DNA from: Pseudomonadota bacterium
Lineage (GTDB): Bacteria; Pseudomonadota; Alphaproteobacteria; Rhizobiales; Beijerinckiaceae
DNA: 12,548 nt
Direction: 5' to 3'
Assembly (NCBI GenBank): GCA_023423995.1
Contig: JAFAEL010000269.1
Span: 1-12,548, forward strand
The translations under genes and the position numbers were made by a program. A model generated the notes under the pieces. The model searched no databases. It was given only the letters and a program-made list of their open reading frames with translations, and was not told where the DNA came from. This document shows positions 1-9,315 of the stretch, piece after piece (within the stretch, counting starts at the first letter, position 1; every line of letters starts with the position of its first letter).

Positions 1-148
1 CGTGGTACTCCGCGTTCTCGGACAGGTCGCCATGGGCACGCGCTTCGGCGATCGCCTCGATGATGCGAGGACGCTCAACCTGCTGCCGGTGTTTCAGCTC
101 TTCCTCCAGAGCCGCAAAACCCTTCGCCGTGATCGGCATCTTGTCCAT
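1..148 (-). CDS. greA: Transcription elongation factor GreA, N-terminal part (gene runs off the window)
   Basis: GreA binds the secondary channel of RNA polymerase and stimulates cleavage of backtracked transcripts so that elongation can resume. The 49 visible residues start [18 protein letters not shown] and continue through [17 protein letters not shown] and LSENAEYH. This is the N-terminal coiled-coil domain; the acidic tip with the D-x-x-E-N segment (GDLSENAEY) is the catalytic part that reaches the polymerase active site. About two thirds of the protein lies beyond base 1. I chose the ATG at 146-148. An in-frame ATG three codons later (137-139) is equally possible, because neither has a clear Shine-Dalgarno sequence. 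The gene lies downstream of carB on the same strand, separated by a 726-base gap that carries a carB relic and a candidate structured RNA. Its probable promoter is about 520 bases upstream, at 667-695. Confidence 0.93.
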   Translation of the reverse strand, partial: MDKMPITAKGFAALEEELKHRQQVERPRIIEAIAEARAHGDLSENAEYH

Positions 149-173
149 GGCACGTCTTTCGTGGCGTAGGCCG

Positions 174-192
174 GGGCCGGAGAGCCCGGCCC
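174..192 (-). promoter_or_regulatory. Perfect 7-bp stem-loop just upstream of greA
   Basis: GGGCCGG (174-180) and CCGGCCC (186-192) form a perfect 7-bp stem with a 5-base loop, 25 bases before the greA ATG. It lies between the end of the carB relic (216) and greA. No U-rich tract follows on either strand, so it is not a standard intrinsic terminator. It could be a leader structure or an old post-carB hairpin. At this G+C content a chance origin is possible. Confidence 0.35.
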
Positions 193-215
193 GCGAGGTC
201 GGCGGGTGCGTCGCC

Positions 216-337
216 CAGGCGAGGTTCCTGGAGCGCGCGCCTCGAGATCGCCTGCGAGATAGGCCTGTGCCTTCCGTCGCGGCAATCGCACCGGCGAGTG
301 TGGGGTAGGTGGCCACCTTCTGCAAGAGGGCGGCCGC
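216..337 (-). pseudogene. Decayed duplicate of the carB 3' end (about 41 codons of the MGS-like domain tail)
   Basis: On the minus strand this segment aligns with the last ~125 bases of the intact carB (876-1000), at roughly 85% identity by hand count. It translates in pieces as [18 protein letters not shown] and [11 protein letters not shown], matching the CarB C-terminus ([29 protein letters not shown]). A 2-base deletion after ATEG and further small deletions near the end break the frame, and the stop codon is lost. Several differences before the first deletion are synonymous (L, T, I, A and E codons). That suggests it diverged from the other copy while still functional and was disabled later. 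It has the same orientation as carB and lies 67 bases from greA, where a carB tail would be expected if carB and greA were once adjacent. Similarity stops near 337. Confidence 0.85.
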
Positions 338-660
338 GGGCGCAAGCGCCTGGGCAGTCCCGAAGGACAAGCGCCCACGCGCCGTCCTTCCCCGGTCCGG
401 GGTCCCGTCCATCGGCACTGTCAAAGAGCGGTCTCGTTCCTCATCGAGGGGAGCGGGACGCCGGTTCTCCGGCCTTCAGGGATGGTGATTTGCGGATTTG
501 CCAGGTCCCTCCCGGCGTCCCGCGACGGTCTTTTCGGCCCCTGGGCACGCGCCCGGTCAGCCGCCCGAACGCCCCGGCTACCGAACCGAGACCCCGGGAC
601 CCGTCCTCCCCTCCGCCAGACGTGACCGGTGCGCACGCGGCTCCCTCGCCGGAGGGGAGT
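338..660 (-). ncRNA. Candidate structured RNA (unknown family) or long structured greA leader
   Basis: No convincing protein is encoded here, but the segment contains nested perfect inverted repeats. These are 606-615 with 650-659 (10 bp), 400-407 with 595-602 (8 bp), 430-439 with 583-593 (10 bp, one bulge) and 453-464 with 512-523 (12 bp). Inside the last lies 478-482 with 506-510 (5 bp). Local hairpins occur at 541-556, 362-390 (7 bp plus an inner 4 bp) and 339-350. The long-range helices nest without conflict, giving a branched fold. The predicted transcription start (about 660) from the promoter at 667-695 falls right at the first stem. I looked for marks of RNase P RNA, tmRNA (tag codons, T-arm), SRP RNA and 6S RNA and recognised none. 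No U-tract terminator is visible near 338, so the 3' end is a guess. The RNA might run on through the carB relic into greA. The very short reading frame MRNETAL (plus 421-444, minus strand) is probably chance. Confidence 0.5.
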
Positions 661-666
661 GCGGAG

Positions 667-695
667 GATATAGGAATAAATGCTAAGATTGTCAA
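667..695 (-). promoter_or_regulatory. Strong sigma-70-type promoter reading toward greA
   Basis: On the minus strand the sequence reads TTGACA (690-695), a 17-base spacer, then TATATC (667-672). The -35 matches the consensus fully, the -10 matches at four of six positions, and the spacing is ideal. The surroundings are conspicuously AT-rich in an otherwise GC-rich gap. The predicted start is near 660, at the 5' edge of the inverted-repeat region. It is the best minus-strand promoter I found in the gap, so it probably drives the candidate RNA and perhaps greA. Confidence 0.7.
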
Positions 696-704
696 CTCGG
701 GATT

Positions 705-767
705 CCGCTCACACCGGCGAAAGCCGGTGCCCAGTGACTGGACCCCGGCCTGCGCCGGGGTGAGCGG
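705..767. repeat. REP-like palindromic intergenic element folding as a three-way junction
   Basis: Outer arms CCGCTCA (705-711) and TGAGCGG (761-767) are perfectly complementary. They enclose two hairpins placed directly against them: CACCGGC-GAAA-GCCGGTG (712-729) and CCCCGGC-CTGC-GCCGGGG (743-760), joined by a 13-base linker. All three stems are perfect 7-bp helices. From general knowledge, sequences of this type (a spurious frame reading like TPACAGV) are scattered through intergenic regions of many Rhizobiales and related bacteria. They are presumably mobilised in trans or relics of such a process. It lies immediately upstream of the promoter at 667-695. No gene is encoded. Confidence 0.75.
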
Positions 768-800
768 GGAGGCGGCGGAAAGGCTGGATTGCTTCGCTTC

Positions 801-832
801 GCTCGCAAAGACGGCAGCGCTCGCAAGGACGG
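801..832. repeat. Short tandem direct repeat, two 14-base units
   Basis: GCTCGCAAAGACGG (801-814) and GCTCGCAAGGACGG (819-832) differ at one base. They are preceded by GATTGCTTCGCTTCGCTC, a phrase often seen in dispersed alphaproteobacterial intergenic repeats. The rest of 768-874, between the palindrome and the carB stop, holds nothing else that I recognise. Confidence 0.5.
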
Positions 833-874
833 TTCGATAGGGTCGAGACAGGACCCTTGGTCGGCCCGGTCCGA

Positions 875-4342
<3,468 letters not shown>

Positions 4343-4429
4343 CTTGCTTCGCGTGCACGCAGCCGCGCGCGCCGCTTCCGGCAGGATGGCGGCACGTCGG
4401 CTGATGGTGTGATCGGGCTAGGTCAGGGG

Positions 4430-4457
4430 CTTTAGCAGGGCCGAACGGCGTGCGAAA
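4430..4457 (-). promoter_or_regulatory. Possible carB promoter
   Basis: On the minus strand TTTCGC (4452-4457), a 16-base spacer and TAAAGC (4430-4435, within TGCTAAAGC) form a weak promoter-like pair about 90 bases before the carB ATG. Neither box is close to consensus, so this is only the best candidate in the 4343-4570 interval. A 6-bp palindrome with a 3-base loop (CGGCGC-AAA-GCGCCG, 4469-4483) lies just upstream and could be an operator or chance. Confidence 0.3.
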
Positions 4458-4572
4458 GGTGGGCAATGCGGCGCAAAGCGCCGGCCTGTCGTGCCGCCAT
4501 CGCGAGGCTGCGGGCCCGGGCGCCCTGCCGTGCCGATCGACGGGGCGAATGCAGACGATCACCCTCTCGCAT

Positions 4573-4600
4573 TTGACACGGCCCGCAACCACAATAGACT
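4573..4600 (+). promoter_or_regulatory. Promoter of the argD-argF-hslO operon
   Basis: TTGACA (4573-4578), a 16-base spacer and TAGACT (4595-4600) form a good sigma-70-type promoter with a perfect -35 box and a four-of-six -10 box. The predicted start is near 4607, giving a leader of about 64 bases before the argD GTG. This also shows that the longer upstream reading frame in the argD phase is not translated from this transcript. Confidence 0.65.
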
Positions 4601-4608
4601 CACGCGCG

Positions 4609-4638
4609 AGCCGCCCGGCTGGGCGGCTTCTTTCGTTT
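4609..4638 (+). terminator. Terminator-like hairpin at the very 5' end of the argD leader
   Basis: AGCCGCCC (4609-4616), loop GGCT and GGGCGGCT (4621-4628) form a perfect 8-bp G+C-rich stem followed by a pyrimidine-rich, mostly T tract (4628-4638). It looks like an intrinsic terminator, but it begins only a few bases after the predicted start. RNA polymerase started there would have too short a transcript for normal termination. It may instead protect the 5' end of the mRNA, block read-through from upstream, or act as an attenuator if the true start lies further upstream. Confidence 0.5.
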
Positions 4639-4670
4639 CCGGATCACGAAATCCATTCAGGGAGGCCCAC

Positions 4671-5888
4671 GTGCCCTCGCCCCAACTGTCGTCGATTCTG
4701 CCGACCTATGCCCGTTCGGACCTGGTGTTCGAGCGAGGCGAAGGCGCCTGGCTGATCACGGCCGACGGGCGACGAGTGCTCGATTTCGGCGCCGGCATCG
4801 CCGTGAACGCCCTGGGCCATGCCCATCCGCACCTGGTCGAGGCGCTGATGGGCCAGGCCCAGAAGGTCTGGCACCTCTCGAACCTGTACCAGAACCCTGA
4901 AGGGGAGCGGCTGGCGAAACGCCTCACCGACGCGACCTTCGCGGACCTCGTCTTCTTCTCGAATTCGGGCGCCGAGGCGCTCGAGGCCTCGATCAAGATG
5001 GCGCGGAAGTACCATTCGGCGAACCGCCAGCCCGAGCGCTTCCGCATCGTCACCTTCGAGGGCGCCTTCCACGGACGCACGCTCGCCACGATCGCGGCCG
5101 GCGGCCAGAAGAAGTACCTGGAAGGCTTTGGCCCGAAGGTGGAAGGCTTCGACCAGGTGCCGTTCGGTGACGACGAGGCCCTGAAGGCCGCGATCGGGCC
5201 CGAGACGGGCGCGATCCTGATCGAGCCCGTCCAAGGGGAGGGCGGCATCCGTCCGGTCCCGACGGAGCGGCTGCGGGCGCTGCGCGAGCTCTGCGATCAG
5301 CGTGGCCTGCTGCTCATCTTCGACGAGGTGCAGACCGGGGTCGGCCGCACGGGCAAGCTCTTCGCCCATGAATGGGCCGGGATCTCGCCGGACATCATGG
5401 CGGTCGCCAAGGGCATCGGCGGCGGCTTCCCGATGGGGGCATGCCTCGCCACGGCGGAAGCCGCGAAGGGGATGACGGCCGGCACGCACGGCACCACCTT
5501 CGGCGGCAACCCGCTCGCCATGGCGGTCGGCAACGCGGTGCTCGACGTGGTGCTCGCGCCCGGCTTCCTCGACCATGTCCAGCAGATGGGTCTCCTCCTG
5601 AAGCAGCGCCTGGCCGAGCTGAAGGACCGCCACCCGGCCGTGATCGCCGAGGTGAGGGGCCAGGGCCTCATGATCGGCATCAAGACGCACGTGCCGAACA
5701 CCGATCTGGCGAAGGCCGCGGAGAACGAGGGCCTCCTCCTCATCACGGCGGGGGACAATGTCGTGCGCCTCCTGCCGCCGCTGATCATCGACCAGGCGGA
5801 GGTCTCGGCGGCGGTCGAGCGCATCGATAGCGCCTGCAGGAAACTCGAGGACGAGATGCGGCAGCCGATCAAGGGAGCCGCCGAATGA
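4671..5888 (+). CDS. argD: Acetylornithine aminotransferase (aspartate aminotransferase superfamily, class III)
   Basis: This PLP enzyme converts N-acetylglutamate semialdehyde and glutamate to N-acetylornithine and 2-oxoglutarate in arginine synthesis. ArgD-type enzymes often also act in lysine/diaminopimelate synthesis. The product has 405 residues, the usual size. It shows the N-terminal [15 protein letters not shown] motif, the phosphate-binding [41 protein letters not shown], the pyridine-binding aspartate D218 in [15 protein letters not shown], and the PLP lysine K247 in [29 protein letters not shown] and [10 protein letters not shown] follow. I chose the GTG at 4671 because a strong ribosome site, AGGGAGG (4659-4665), sits 5 bases upstream and the promoter at 4573-4600 rules out starts before about 4607. 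The final codons overlap the argF start (ATGA), so translation is probably coupled. Confidence 0.96.
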   Translation: MPSPQLSSILPTYARSDLVFERGEGAWLITADGRRVLDFGAGIAVNALGHAHPHLVEALMGQAQKVWHLSNLYQNPEGERLAKRLTDATFADLVFFSNSGAEALEASIKMARKYHSANRQPERFRIVTFEGAFHGRTLATIAAGGQKKYLEGFGPKVEGFDQVPFGDDEALKAAIGPETGAILIEPVQGEGGIRPVPTERLRALRELCDQRGLLLIFDEVQTGVGRTGKLFAHEWAGISPDIMAVAKGIGGGFPMGACLATAEAAKGMTAGTHGTTFGGNPLAMAVGNAVLDVVLAPGFLDHVQQMGLLLKQRLAELKDRHPAVIAEVRGQGLMIGIKTHVPNTDLAKAAENEGLLLITAGDNVVRLLPPLIIDQAEVSAAVERIDSACRKLEDEMRQPIKGAAE

Positions 5889-6820
5889 GCGTCGCCGGCC
5901 ACCCGAGACATTTTCTCGACCTGACCGACTTCTCGGGCAACGACCTCCGGGCGCTGCTCGACCGAAGCGCCGCCATCAAGAGCCGCCGCCGCAAGGGCGA
6001 GCCGCCGGCGGAGCGCCCGCTCGCCGGCAAGGTCCTGGCGATGATCTTCGACAAGCCCTCGACCCGCACGCGCGTCTCCTTCGACGTCGCCATGCGGGAG
6101 CTCGGCGGCGAAGCCATCGTGCTCACCGGGCAGGAGATGCAGCTCGGGCGCGGCGAGTCGATCGCCGACACGGCGCGCGTGCTCTCCCGCTATGTCGACG
6201 GCATCATGATCCGCATCCTCGAGCACGACACCCTGCTCGAGCTTGCCGCGAACGCGACGGTGCCCGTCATCAACGGGCTCACCAAGACGTCCCACCCGTG
6301 CCAGATCATGGCCGATGTCCTCACCTTCGAGGAGCACAAGGGTCCGATCCGCGGCCGCACGGTCGCCTGGTCGGGCGACGTGAACAACGTCCTCGCCTCG
6401 CTGATCCATGCGGCGGGCCGGCTCGAGTTCAAGGTGAACGTCGCGGCGCCCGAGGAACTGCTCGCTCCGCACGACCTGAAGGGCCTCGCCGCGAAGGTGG
6501 GCGCCGAGATCGAGATCACGGGCGATCCCTTCGCGGCGATCCGCGACGCGGACGCGATCGTCACCGCTTGCTGGGTCTCGATGGGCGACGAGAACGAGAC
6601 GAACCGTCACAACCTGCTGGCGCCCTACCAGGTGAACGAGCGGCTGATGAGCGCGGGCAAGCGCGATCCGATCTTCATGCATTGCCTGCCGGCCCACCGC
6701 GGCGAGGAGGTGACCGACGAGGTCATCGACGGGCCGCGCTCGGTCGTGTTCGACGAGGCCGAGAACCGGCTGCACGCGCAGAAGGGGATCCTGGCCTGGT
6801 GCCTGGGAGCGTCCGCCTGA
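5885..6820 (+). CDS. argF: Ornithine carbamoyltransferase
   Basis: ArgF transfers the carbamoyl group of carbamoyl phosphate (made by CarB/CarA) to ornithine, giving citrulline. The 311-residue product is full length. The carbamoyl-phosphate motif S-T-R-T-R is at residues 59-63 ([12 protein letters not shown]), HPCQ is at 137-140, the ornithine-binding SMG loop is at 232-234 (VSMGDEN), and HCLPAHRG starts at H266. The ATG at 5885 overlaps the argD stop by the sequence ATGA. The stop overlaps the next ATG as TGATG, so this is the middle gene of a coupled operon. Gene order and the lack of arginine-deiminase genes favour the biosynthetic over the catabolic enzyme. Confidence 0.97.
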   Translation: MSVAGHPRHFLDLTDFSGNDLRALLDRSAAIKSRRRKGEPPAERPLAGKVLAMIFDKPSTRTRVSFDVAMRELGGEAIVLTGQEMQLGRGESIADTARVLSRYVDGIMIRILEHDTLLELAANATVPVINGLTKTSHPCQIMADVLTFEEHKGPIRGRTVAWSGDVNNVLASLIHAAGRLEFKVNVAAPEELLAPHDLKGLAAKVGAEIEITGDPFAAIRDADAIVTACWVSMGDENETNRHNLLAPYQVNERLMSAGKRDPIFMHCLPAHRGEEVTDEVIDGPRSVVFDEAENRLHAQKGILAWCLGASA

Positions 6821-7800
6821 TGAGCGACATCCGGCTGGAAGGCGCAGAGGACGTCGTCCTCCCCTTTGCGGTGGAGGCGCTCGATGTGCGCGGCCGCGCG
6901 GTGCGGCTCGGCGCCTCGCTCGACCAACTGCTCGGCCGGCATTCCTATCCGGATGCTGTCGCCCGGGTTGTGGGCGAGGCCTGTGCCCTGACGGTGCTGC
7001 TGGGTTCGTCGCTGAAGTTCGAGGGCCGTTTCCAGCTCCAGACGAAGTCGGACGGCCCGATCGACATGCTGGTGGTGGATTTCGACGCGCCGGACCGGAT
7101 GCGGGCCTATGCGCGCTTCGATGCCGAGCGGCTGGCCGAGCTCTCGCCCAATCCCCGCACGGGCGAGCTCCTGGGCAACGGCATCCTGGCCATGACGATC
7201 GACCAGGGGGCGGATTTCAATCGCTACCAGGGTGTCGTCGCGCTCGAAGGCCAGAGCTTCGAGGAGGCGGCCCACCAGTATTTCCGGCAGTCGGAGCAGA
7301 TCCCGACCCGCGTGCGGCTTGCGGTGGCGGAGGAATTCGCCGAGGGCCGCCGGGCCTATCGGGCAGGTGGCCTGCTCGTCCAGTTCCTCCCGTCCTCGCC
7401 CGAGCGGGTGCGGTCGGCGGATCTCGACCCGGGCGACGCACCCCCCGGGCATCAGGCGCACAGCCTCGGCGAGGACGATGCCTGGATCGAGGCGAAGGCT
7501 CTCGTCGAGACGATCGAGGACCACGAACTCGTCGACCCGAGCGTGTCGAGCGAGCGGCTGCTCTACCGTCTCTTCCACGAGCGGGGCGTCCGGGTCTTCG
7601 AGCCGCAGGCCGTCCGGGAGGAATGCCACTGCTCGCGCGAGCGGATCATCCGGATGATGCGGAACTTCTCCCGCGACGACCGCGAGCACATGGTGGGCGA
7701 CGACGGCCGGATCGGCGTCACCTGCGAGTTCTGCTCCCGCGTTTACGATTTCGACCCGAAGGAGGTCGAGGCCGAGATCTCCGGCGAACAGGCGGGCTGA
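6820..7800 (+). CDS. hslO: Redox-regulated molecular chaperone Hsp33
   Basis: Hsp33 is a cytoplasmic holdase switched on by oxidation, which releases zinc from four C-terminal cysteines and opens the protein. The 326-residue product has the N-terminal Hsp33 fold (VLPFAVEALDVRGRAVRLG; LLGSSLKFEGRFQLQTKSDG; GNGILAMTIDQG; YQGVVALEG) and the C-terminal zinc switch C269-x-C271 and C302-x-x-C305 with 30 residues between. That fits the family pattern CxC-x27-32-CxxC. The ATG at 6820 shares its A with the argF stop (TGATG). I rejected longer upstream starts because they lie inside argF in another frame. argD-argF-hslO is a familiar order in alphaproteobacteria. No separate promoter is visible. Confidence 0.96.
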   Translation: MSDIRLEGAEDVVLPFAVEALDVRGRAVRLGASLDQLLGRHSYPDAVARVVGEACALTVLLGSSLKFEGRFQLQTKSDGPIDMLVVDFDAPDRMRAYARFDAERLAELSPNPRTGELLGNGILAMTIDQGADFNRYQGVVALEGQSFEEAAHQYFRQSEQIPTRVRLAVAEEFAEGRRAYRAGGLLVQFLPSSPERVRSADLDPGDAPPGHQAHSLGEDDAWIEAKALVETIEDHELVDPSVSSERLLYRLFHERGVRVFEPQAVREECHCSRERIIRMMRNFSRDDREHMVGDDGRIGVTCEFCSRVYDFDPKEVEAEISGEQAG

Positions 7801-7802
7801 TC

Positions 7803-8870
7803 GTGGGCGCAGGCGGCGGAGATCGCGAGAGCGAGGTCCGGGCCGCCTTCGCCCGCCAGGCCGAGTGGTGCGCCAAGCTCGGCTCGCCTTTCACCAGCCT
7901 GCTCTGCCGAATGCTCGGCGAAAGGCTCGACCGCGGCACCGGTCTCGGCCGGCATGTGCTGGATTGGCCCGGCAAGCCGGACGCGCTTCATGATTCCGTG
8001 CCCCTCCGCCTCTGCGGCGGGCTGCACGGCCTCGTCCGGGCGGGCCGGCTTCCCGGCCTAGCGGCTCTCTACCCGCCGAACCCGATGCCGGAGCCCGATC
8101 GGCTGTGGGCGGCCCTGACCGAAGCCATCGAGGAGGCGGAACCCGAACTCCTCCCCTGGCTCGACCTGCCGCCGCAGACCAATGAGGTTGCCCGCTCGGC
8201 CGTGCTGATTGCGGGACTCGCGGTCGTCGCGGCGGAAACCCGGCATCCTCTCGACCTCTTCGAACTCGGCGCGAGTGCGGGCCTCAACCTCCTGCTCGAC
8301 CGCTACGACGTCCGGCTGGGGCGGGCGCGCTACGGCGACCCGGCCTCTTCCGTGAAGCTCTCGCCCGAATGGGAAGGCGGCGAGCCGCCCGCGGCGGACA
8401 TCGTCATCTCCGGCCGGCGCGGCGTGGACATCAGCCCGATCGACCTGCGAAATCCCGCCGCCCGCGACCGGCTTCTCGCCTATGTCTGGCCCGACCAGCC
8501 GCAACGCCTGGCGCGCCTGGAAGCGGCGCTCGCGATCGCCGCCGCGGAGCCGCCGCTGGTGGCGTCCGGCGATGCGGCGTCCTGGCTCGAGACAGCCCTG
8601 GGAAGAGGGGAGGGGGCGGGCAGCGCACGCGTGGTGCTCCACTCGATCGCCTTCCAGTATTTTCCGAAACAGACGCAGGATCGGATCGCGAGCCACCTCG
8701 AGGCAGTCGGATCGGCCGCGACGGCGGATGCGCCCGTCGCCTGGCTCCGCTACGAGATGGAGGAGCTTGCCGGCACGCCAACCCTGCGCCTCCGCGTCTG
8801 GCCGGGCGGAGAGGATCGCCTGCTGGCCCATGCCGATGCGCATGGACGCAAGGTGAGCTGGCTCTGTTGA
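7803..8870 (+). CDS. DUF2332-family protein of unknown function
   Basis: The 355-residue product resembles the DUF2332 family, which as far as I know has no assigned function. It has FARQAEWCAKLGSPFTSLLC near the N-terminus, HGLVRAGRLPGLAALYPP, LPPQTNEVARSAVLIAGL, then FELGASAGLNLLLDRYDV (E154-x-G156-x-x-x-G160) and VVLHSIAFQYFPKQTQDRI toward the C-terminus. The E-x-G-x-x-x-G loop after a beta-strand looks like motif I of Rossmann-type SAM-dependent methyltransferases. That function is inference. There are no signal peptide or membrane segments. The GTG at 7803 begins 2 bases after the hslO stop, without a clear ribosome site, which suggests translational coupling. This is the last gene of the operon. 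Its stop codon overlaps the possible promoter of the antitoxin. Confidence 0.85.
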   Translation: MGAGGGDRESEVRAAFARQAEWCAKLGSPFTSLLCRMLGERLDRGTGLGRHVLDWPGKPDALHDSVPLRLCGGLHGLVRAGRLPGLAALYPPNPMPEPDRLWAALTEAIEEAEPELLPWLDLPPQTNEVARSAVLIAGLAVVAAETRHPLDLFELGASAGLNLLLDRYDVRLGRARYGDPASSVKLSPEWEGGEPPAADIVISGRRGVDISPIDLRNPAARDRLLAYVWPDQPQRLARLEAALAIAAAEPPLVASGDAASWLETALGRGEGAGSARVVLHSIAFQYFPKQTQDRIASHLEAVGSAATADAPVAWLRYEMEELAGTPTLRLRVWPGGEDRLLAHADAHGRKVSWLC

Positions 8871-8893
8871 CGGGCCGCCACAGGGTATAGGAT
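8867..8893 (+). promoter_or_regulatory. Possible promoter of the antitoxin gene
   Basis: TTGACG (8867-8872), overlapping the stop codon of the preceding gene, is followed after 15 bases by TAGGAT (8888-8893). A slightly earlier TATAGG (8886-8891) is an alternative -10 at poor spacing. The pair lies 18-44 bases before the antitoxin ATG. The spacing is short, so confidence is modest. Antitoxin operons usually have their own autoregulated promoter. Confidence 0.4.
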
Positions 8894-8910
8894 TCGAACC
8901 GGAGCACGCT

Positions 8911-9159
8911 ATGGCGCGCACAGCCCAGGTCACGGTGACTCTCGAGGAGGATTTTCAGCAGTTCGTTGCCGAGGAGGCCGAAAAACGCGGCCTCGCATCC
9001 GATACCTTCATCGAGAACCTGCTGCGTGAGCGGCTGACGACGAGCAGGATCGAAGCTCTCGACGAGGCGCTTGCCCGCGGCCTGGACGATGCGAAGCAGG
9101 GGCGCGTAATCCCGCTCGAAGAGGCCTTCCAGCGCCTCAGGCGCGACCTCCAGCTCTGA
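8911..9159 (+). CDS. Ribbon-helix-helix antitoxin, ParD-like
   Basis: This 82-residue protein begins MARTAQVTVTLEEDFQQF and continues VAEEAEKRGLASDTFIENLL, the beta-helix-helix pattern of a CopG/ParD DNA-binding dimer (residues ~5-45). The C-terminal half (EALDEALARGLDDAKQGR, then VIPLEEAFQRL) matches the flexible tail that wraps and neutralises ParE/RelE-type toxins. The ATG at 8911 has a GGAG ribosome site (8901-8904) at 6-base spacing. The gene lies 40 bases after the DUF2332 gene and 15 bases before a truncated toxin. Since the toxin is broken, this is probably an orphan antitoxin that could still bind DNA or neutralise related toxins in trans. Confidence 0.85.
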   Translation: MARTAQVTVTLEEDFQQFVAEEAEKRGLASDTFIENLLRERLTTSRIEALDEALARGLDDAKQGRVIPLEEAFQRLRRDLQL

Positions 9160-9174
9160 CGTGTCTTCGCTGCG

Positions 9175-9315
9175 TTGAAGGTCGTCATCACCGAAGCCGC
9201 TCTCGCCGACCTCGTCGCGATCGGCAAGTATATCGGGAGAGACAGTCCGCGCCGTGCCGAGAGGTTCGTGACAGGCGCGCGGGATTACCTCGGCATCCTG
9301 GATCGGGAAGGCTAG
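9175..9315 (+). pseudogene. Truncated ParE/RelE-type toxin (46 residues)
   Basis: Starting at TTG (9175-9177), 15 bases after the antitoxin stop, the frame reads LKVVITEAALADLVAIGKYI, then GRDSPRRAERFVTGARDYLG and ILDREG before TAG. The opening VVITEAALADL..I..YI..DSP.RAERFV is typical of the N-terminal helical hairpin of ParE-family toxins, which are normally about 90-105 residues. The C-terminal beta-sheet, where the active region lies, is missing. The following bases are the 3' coding end of argE on the other strand, so the tail was removed by a deletion or rearrangement rather than a frameshift. The frame is too short for automatic callers. It is probably non-toxic. Confidence 0.8.

Noticed and set aside
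338..660. Identification of the structured segment as RNase P RNA, tmRNA, SRP RNA or 6S RNA
   Set aside because: None of the conserved sequence landmarks I know for these RNAs (GAGGAAAGTCC-type core, tag codons with T-arm, GGAAGG-type SRP loop) is present. The family remains unknown.
441..695. An 84-codon minus-strand frame, and the 71-codon frame at 421-636
   Set aside because: The first begins within the promoter boxes at 667-695, and both run through nested inverted repeats. Neither resembles a protein family.
298..840. A 180-codon plus-strand frame through the carB-greA gap
   Set aside because: Its composition is P, R, S and A rich. It crosses the carB relic, the inverted-repeat region and the palindromic repeat, and it has no ribosome site or domain. 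It is a by-product of G+C-rich non-coding DNA.
4491..4670. A 60-codon N-terminal extension of ArgD
   Set aside because: The extension would start upstream of the promoter and cross the leader hairpin and ribosome site. Family members start near the GTG at 4671.
4644..5690. Long minus-strand frames opposite argD, and others opposite argF, hslO, the DUF2332 gene and argE
   Set aside because: They are antisense shadows of recognisable genes, with biased composition and no domains.
8888..8900. A tRNA T-arm-like string (GGTTCGAATCC on the minus strand)
   Set aside because: The flanking bases do not form a 5-bp T stem, and no acceptor, anticodon or D arm can be built around it, so it is not a tRNA or a clear tRNA fragment.
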